NCBI GenBank assembly: GCA_002427045.1
Contig: DIPO01000052.1
Location: 1-8,733, forward strand
Direction of reading: 5' to 3'
DNA from: Firmicutes bacterium UBA5486
Lineage (GTDB): Bacteria > Bacillota > UBA4882 > UBA10575
Length of the DNA stretch: 8,733 nt
Part shown: piece by piece, positions 5,780 to 8,733 of the stretch
How positions within the stretch are numbered: the first letter of the stretch is position 1
Layout of the letters: each line of letters begins with the position of its first letter
The notes under the pieces: generated by a model
What the model was told of the DNA's origin: nothing
The model's input: the letters and a program-made list of their open reading frames with translations, nothing else
Databases searched by the model: none
Made by a program: the position numbers and the translations under genes

Positions 5780-7120
5780 ATGAAAGATTTAACTCAAGGA
5801 AACGAAGGAAAACTTATTCTTTATTTCGCTTTGCCAATGCTAATCGGGAATATATTCCAGCAATTATACAACACTGTTGATAGTATTATCGTCGGTAATG
5901 CTCTGGGAAAAGAAGCCCTAGCCGCAGTCGGAGCTAGTTTCCCCATTATCTTTCTTCTAGTCTCCCTAATTATGGGTATTAGCATGGGTTCGACCATTCT
6001 AATCTCCCAATTTTTTGGTGCCCGCCAGTTAGAACAAGTAAAGAAAACAATTGATACTGCCTATATCTTTCTCTTTTTTGGCTCAATTGTAGCTACAATC
6101 ATCGGACTACTTACCAGTGGCCCCATCCTTAGGCTGTTAAAGATTCCTGACGAAGTCTTTCCCATGGCTAAAACATACCTGGATATCATTTTTGCCGGGA
6201 TGATTGTTATGTTCGGCTATAATTCTATTAGTGCGATCCTTCGGGGTTTGGGCGATTCTAAAACCCCACTCTATTTTCTGATCATCTCAACGATCGTCAA
6301 TATTCTTTTGGATCTCCTCTTTATTCTGGTCTTTAAATGGGGAGTAGCAGGAGCTGCCTGGGCCACAGTTATTGCTCAAGGAGTCTCCTTTATCCTCGGG
6401 TTTATTTATCTCCATAAAACTCATGAGCTCTTTAAATTTGAACTTAAAAAAATGAGCTTTGACCGCCGTTTATTCAATGCCAGTATGAAGATTGGCCTCC
6501 CAGCCGGAGTCCAACAGATGTTAGTAGCCGGCGGAATGATGGCCCTTTCCCGGATCGTTAATAGTTTTGGTACCAATGCAATTGCCGCCTACACCGCTGC
6601 CGGAAGATTAGACTCTTTTGCCTCAATGCCAGCTATGAACCTTTCAGCTGCACTTTCTTCTTTTGCTGGTCAAAACCTCGGAGCTAATAAACCGGATCGT
6701 GTCAAAAGAGGTTATCTGGCCACTTTAGGGATGGCAACTTTGATCTCTATAGTAATAACTATCATGATCTTCTTTTTTGGCAAAGAACTGATTGCCCTTT
6801 TTAACACCGACCCCGATGTAATTGTTATTGGCGAAAGATACTTAAAGATCGTTGGCTCTTTTTATGTAATCTTTTCATCAATGTTTATTACCAATGGAGT
6901 CTTAAGAGGCGCAGGCGATACCTTTATCCCCATGTTTTTTACTATCTGCTCCCTGTGGATCGTCCGGGTGCCAATTTCTGCATATCTCTCCAAAACCCTG
7001 GGAACAGACGGGATCTGGTGGGGGATACCCATTGCCTGGACTGTTGGCGCTTCACTGAGTATTATCTACTATCTAACCGGAAGATGGAAACGGAAAGTTG
7101 TCGTAAAAAAGGTAGTGTAA
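5780..7120 (+). CDS. MATE family efflux transporter (NorM/DinF type)
   Basis: A 446-aa polytopic membrane protein, the normal MATE length, with about 12 hydrophobic segments in two similar halves. Each half carries the family signatures: SQFFGARQLEQVKK (from about residue 76) against GQNLGANKPDRVKRG (from about 297), and RGLGDSKTP (155-163) against RGAGDTFIP (376-384). The N-terminal KLILYFALPMLIGNIFQQLYN segment is typical of bacterial MATE proteins. Such proteins export cationic drugs, dyes or metabolites in exchange for Na+ or H+; substrate and coupling ion cannot be read here. The start at 5780 has AGGAG 7 nt upstream. An in-frame TTG at 5684 would add 32 residues but has no ribosome binding site and would code through the folded leader. 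The gene is monocistronic, with its own promoter, long leader and strong terminator. Confidence 0.95.
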   Translation: MKDLTQGNEGKLILYFALPMLIGNIFQQLYNTVDSIIVGNALGKEALAAVGASFPIIFLLVSLIMGISMGSTILISQFFGARQLEQVKKTIDTAYIFLFFGSIVATIIGLLTSGPILRLLKIPDEVFPMAKTYLDIIFAGMIVMFGYNSISAILRGLGDSKTPLYFLIISTIVNILLDLLFILVFKWGVAGAAWATVIAQGVSFILGFIYLHKTHELFKFELKKMSFDRRLFNASMKIGLPAGVQQMLVAGGMMALSRIVNSFGTNAIAAYTAAGRLDSFASMPAMNLSAALSSFAGQNLGANKPDRVKRGYLATLGMATLISIVITIMIFFFGKELIALFNTDPDVIVIGERYLKIVGSFYVIFSSMFITNGVLRGAGDTFIPMFFTICSLWIVRVPISAYLSKTLGTDGIWWGIPIAWTVGASLSIIYYLTGRWKRKVVVKKVV

Positions 7121-7155
7121 AAAAGTATCCCCCGCCTAGCGGGGGCTTTTATTTT
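7121..7155. terminator. strong bidirectional intrinsic terminator between MATE and rtcB
   Basis: CCCCCGC (7129-7135) pairs perfectly with GCGGGGG (7139-7145) over a CTA loop. On the plus strand it is followed by CTTTTATTTTAT directly after the MATE stop codon. On the minus strand it is followed by ATACTTTTTT, so it should also end rtcB transcripts, about 120 nt after the rtcB stop. The two genes are convergent. Confidence 0.9.
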
Positions 7156-7266
7156 ATCTTTAACTTTTATCATTTCATGTGCGCGGACGGTAGACAGACT
7201 ACCTAAAAAAATATAATTCAAGCAAATAATCATTATAAACTAACATCCGCTTTTTCCTGTGCTGGT

Positions 7267-8511
7267 TTACCCTTTTACCACACATACAGTCTGCAAACGA
7301 AGTATGGGTCTTACCAAATCCTCCTGCTCCGCAAGTACTTCCTGAATATCCTTGTAGGCTTTAATAAACTCCTCTGCCACATCACTTTTTTTTCTTTTAC
7401 CCAGCACTACATCTCTTGCTTTTAAATCTGTAAGAACCTCCTCGGTAGTAAATCGGCGAAGAGCCTCGTTTCTCCCCATTTTTCGTCCTGCCCCGTGGCT
7501 ACACGATAGGAAGCTCTCAGGATTTCCTCTACCTTCTACAATATAACTGAAACTTCCCATTGCCCCAGGAATGATGCCTAATTCCCCTTTCCCGGCACGG
7601 ATTGCACCTTTCCGGTGTATCCAGACTTCTTCCCCAAAATGTTCCTCTAAAGCCGCATAATTATGATGAGCATTTACCTCCATTTTCGTAGTAAAGCTTG
7701 GTATCCGGGCATAATGAGCATAAGTATCTGCCACAATCTCTACCACCCGTTCCAACATTAACTGTCGATTATCACGGGCAAAATCTAAAGCAAGTTTCAT
7801 CCAACGGATATAAGCCTGCCCTTCCTTACTCTTTTCAAAGAGATATGCTAAATCATACTCCGGCGGCACCTGTAAATCTGAAGAACGATTCTTCTCTTTA
7901 GCTAGTTGGTTAAAGTACCGGCAGATCTTGTACCCAAAGTTCCGGGAACCGGAGTGAACCATGATTCCAAGTCTTCCTTCCTCATCCTCCTGCAATTCAA
8001 TAAAATGATTGCCTCCCCCCAGTGTACCCAACTGCCGATAGCCATTAGCAACTTCCTTTACCAGTTCCCGAGGGTAAAGAATATGATCGCCGGTAATCTC
8101 TTCCCTAAACTTATCAAGTAAAATTGATTTTTGTGCAGTTTTTTGATGTTGAAAACCCGTAGGAATACTTCTCATAATCTGACCAACAATCAAACGTCCC
8201 AGTTCGCCTGAAGGCGTATTAACTTTACGGAGTAATGAAGAAGGTAAATCCGTCCGAATAAAAGCTACCCCACAACCGATATCTACCCCCACAGCATTAG
8301 GAATAACAACTTCCCTGCTCGCCAGAACCCCTCCAATCGGCATCCCATAACCACTATGGGTATCCGGCATCAATGCTACATGCCTAAAAGCAAAAGGTAA
8401 ATTAGCAAGATTAGTAGCCTGCTGGATACATTCCGTCTCCAGCTCTTCCAAGCCTTTTAGCCAAATTTTAATCGGAATCCTCTGTTTTTTCTGATCAAAT
8501 AAAACAAACAT
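7267..8511 (-). CDS. rtcB: RtcB family RNA 3'-phosphate / 5'-OH ligase
   Basis: Cytoplasmic GTP- and Mn2+-dependent ligase that joins RNA 3'-phosphate (or 2',3'-cyclic phosphate) ends to 5'-OH ends in RNA repair or tRNA splicing. At 414 aa it is the usual bacterial length. Metal- and GMP-binding motifs are intact: VGVDIGCG (Asp77, Cys80), GGGNHFIE (His169), HSGSR (His186), AHHNYA (His283) and SCSHGAGR, whose His339 matches the guanylylated histidine of characterised RtcB proteins. The early MPDTHSGYGMPIGG segment is also typical. The start at 8511 (MFVLFDQ) is chosen because AAGGTGGTG lies 6 nt upstream; the in-frame GTGs at 8523 and 8520 are part of that site. No archease, rtcA or rtcR gene is in the window. 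The gene is monocistronic, is convergent with the MATE gene and shares its terminator. Confidence 0.95.
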   Translation of the reverse strand: MFVLFDQKKQRIPIKIWLKGLEELETECIQQATNLANLPFAFRHVALMPDTHSGYGMPIGGVLASREVVIPNAVGVDIGCGVAFIRTDLPSSLLRKVNTPSGELGRLIVGQIMRSIPTGFQHQKTAQKSILLDKFREEITGDHILYPRELVKEVANGYRQLGTLGGGNHFIELQEDEEGRLGIMVHSGSRNFGYKICRYFNQLAKEKNRSSDLQVPPEYDLAYLFEKSKEGQAYIRWMKLALDFARDNRQLMLERVVEIVADTYAHYARIPSFTTKMEVNAHHNYAALEEHFGEEVWIHRKGAIRAGKGELGIIPGAMGSFSYIVEGRGNPESFLSCSHGAGRKMGRNEALRRFTTEEVLTDLKARDVVLGKRKKSDVAEEFIKAYKDIQEVLAEQEDLVRPILRLQTVCVVKG

Positions 8512-8579
8512 ACTTTTCACCACCTTTTTTGATCATCTCTTATCTCTTAGAAGGAGTTACATAATTAACTATCCCACAT

Positions 8580-8657
8580 TTTGCACTCTTACGCAAACAA
8601 GCGAATATCTATAGAGTATTCTGATATTTTTCGTTTGCTTATTGCTTATATTTAAGC
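8580..8657 (-). repeat. cluster of small repeats upstream of rtcB
   Basis: Within the 222-bp region 8512-8733, which has no gene I can support, several repeats cluster. GCAAAC (8593-8598) can pair with GTTTGC (8633-8638), and its GCAAA part alternatively with TTTGC (8580-8584). AATATC (8604-8609) pairs with GATATT (8623-8628) inside the first pair. TTGCTTA occurs twice in tandem (8635-8648), and GCTTA/TAAGC (8644-8648, 8653-8657) forms a further small hairpin. These could be operator sites or a folded leader of rtcB. I could not place a convincing promoter. Confidence 0.35.
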
Positions 8658-8720
8658 TTTCTTTATATTCCTCCGTTTTTCCTTTTCCTTAATATTAATT
8701 ACAAGCTTTTTGCGTTGTGT

Positions 8721-8733
8721 CCTTTTTAAAAGG
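8721..8733. repeat. short palindrome at the window edge
   Basis: CCTTTT and AAAAGG flank a single T at the extreme right end. It could be part of a terminator or operator of whatever lies beyond, but it is cut off by the window. Confidence 0.2.

Noticed and set aside
7184..7204. GGTAG/CTACC hairpin between MATE terminator and rtcB
   Set aside because: Five-bp stem without a T-run on either proper side; the neighbouring GC-rich terminator explains termination.
6955..7206. 83-residue plus-strand frame overlapping the 3' end of the MATE gene
   Set aside because: Lies in another frame of a clear transporter gene and reads through its terminator; low-complexity ending.
7199..7246. 15-codon minus-strand frame (MLVYNDYLL..) just after rtcB with an AGGA upstream
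   Set aside because: Very short, weak ribosome binding site, and no supporting conservation information; probably chance.
7698..8121. Two plus-strand open frames of about 70 codons opposite rtcB
   Set aside because: Antisense shadows of the strongly conserved rtcB coding sequence without ribosome binding sites.
8668..8676. Strong Shine-Dalgarno-like GGAGGAA on the minus strand upstream of rtcB
   Set aside because: No ATG, GTG or TTG start codon at a usable distance downstream.

Overview
The window looks like a chromosomal segment of a low-GC, anaerobe-type Bacillota (Firmicutes-like) bacterium. By eye the base composition is AT-rich, ribosome binding sites are strong (AGGAG type) with 6-7 nt spacers, and the peptidase, MATE and LysM genes read like Firmicute versions. 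One gene encodes an exported protein with the look of an outer-membrane beta-barrel. That would fit one of the two-membrane Firmicute lineages (Negativicutes, Halanaerobiales, Limnochordia-like); this is inference, not proof. No insertion sequence, CRISPR array, tRNA or rRNA is visible.

Layout. Left part, all on the minus strand: the first few codons of an unidentified gene (1-10), a short M24B Xaa-Pro aminopeptidase (23-1099), an orphan hybrid-input sensor histidine kinase with 7 TM segments, GAF, PAS and a kinase core (1220-3490), and an exported beta-barrel-like protein (3864-4685). Centre: a 280-bp divergent promoter region, then on the plus strand a leaderless double-LysM protein (4966-5427), a 352-bp noncoding stretch with a promoter and a long folded leader, and a MATE efflux transporter (5780-7120). 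Right: a strong bidirectional terminator (about 7121-7155) separates the MATE gene from a convergent rtcB RNA ligase gene on the minus strand (7267-8511). The rtcB upstream region is rich in small repeats and reaches the window end.

Functional picture. The genes are mostly independent housekeeping or accessory units, not one pathway. The beta-barrel and LysM genes share a divergent control region and both have envelope-type domains, so joint regulation is conceivable. The kinase has no response regulator nearby. I see no complete new multi-gene system. The observations most worth checking are at the RNA level: a roughly 170-nt MATE leader with nested helices, one of which would cover the ribosome binding region; an 18-nt-arm inverted repeat with terminator character inside the start of the kinase coding sequence; and hairpins in front of the LysM and rtcB genes.
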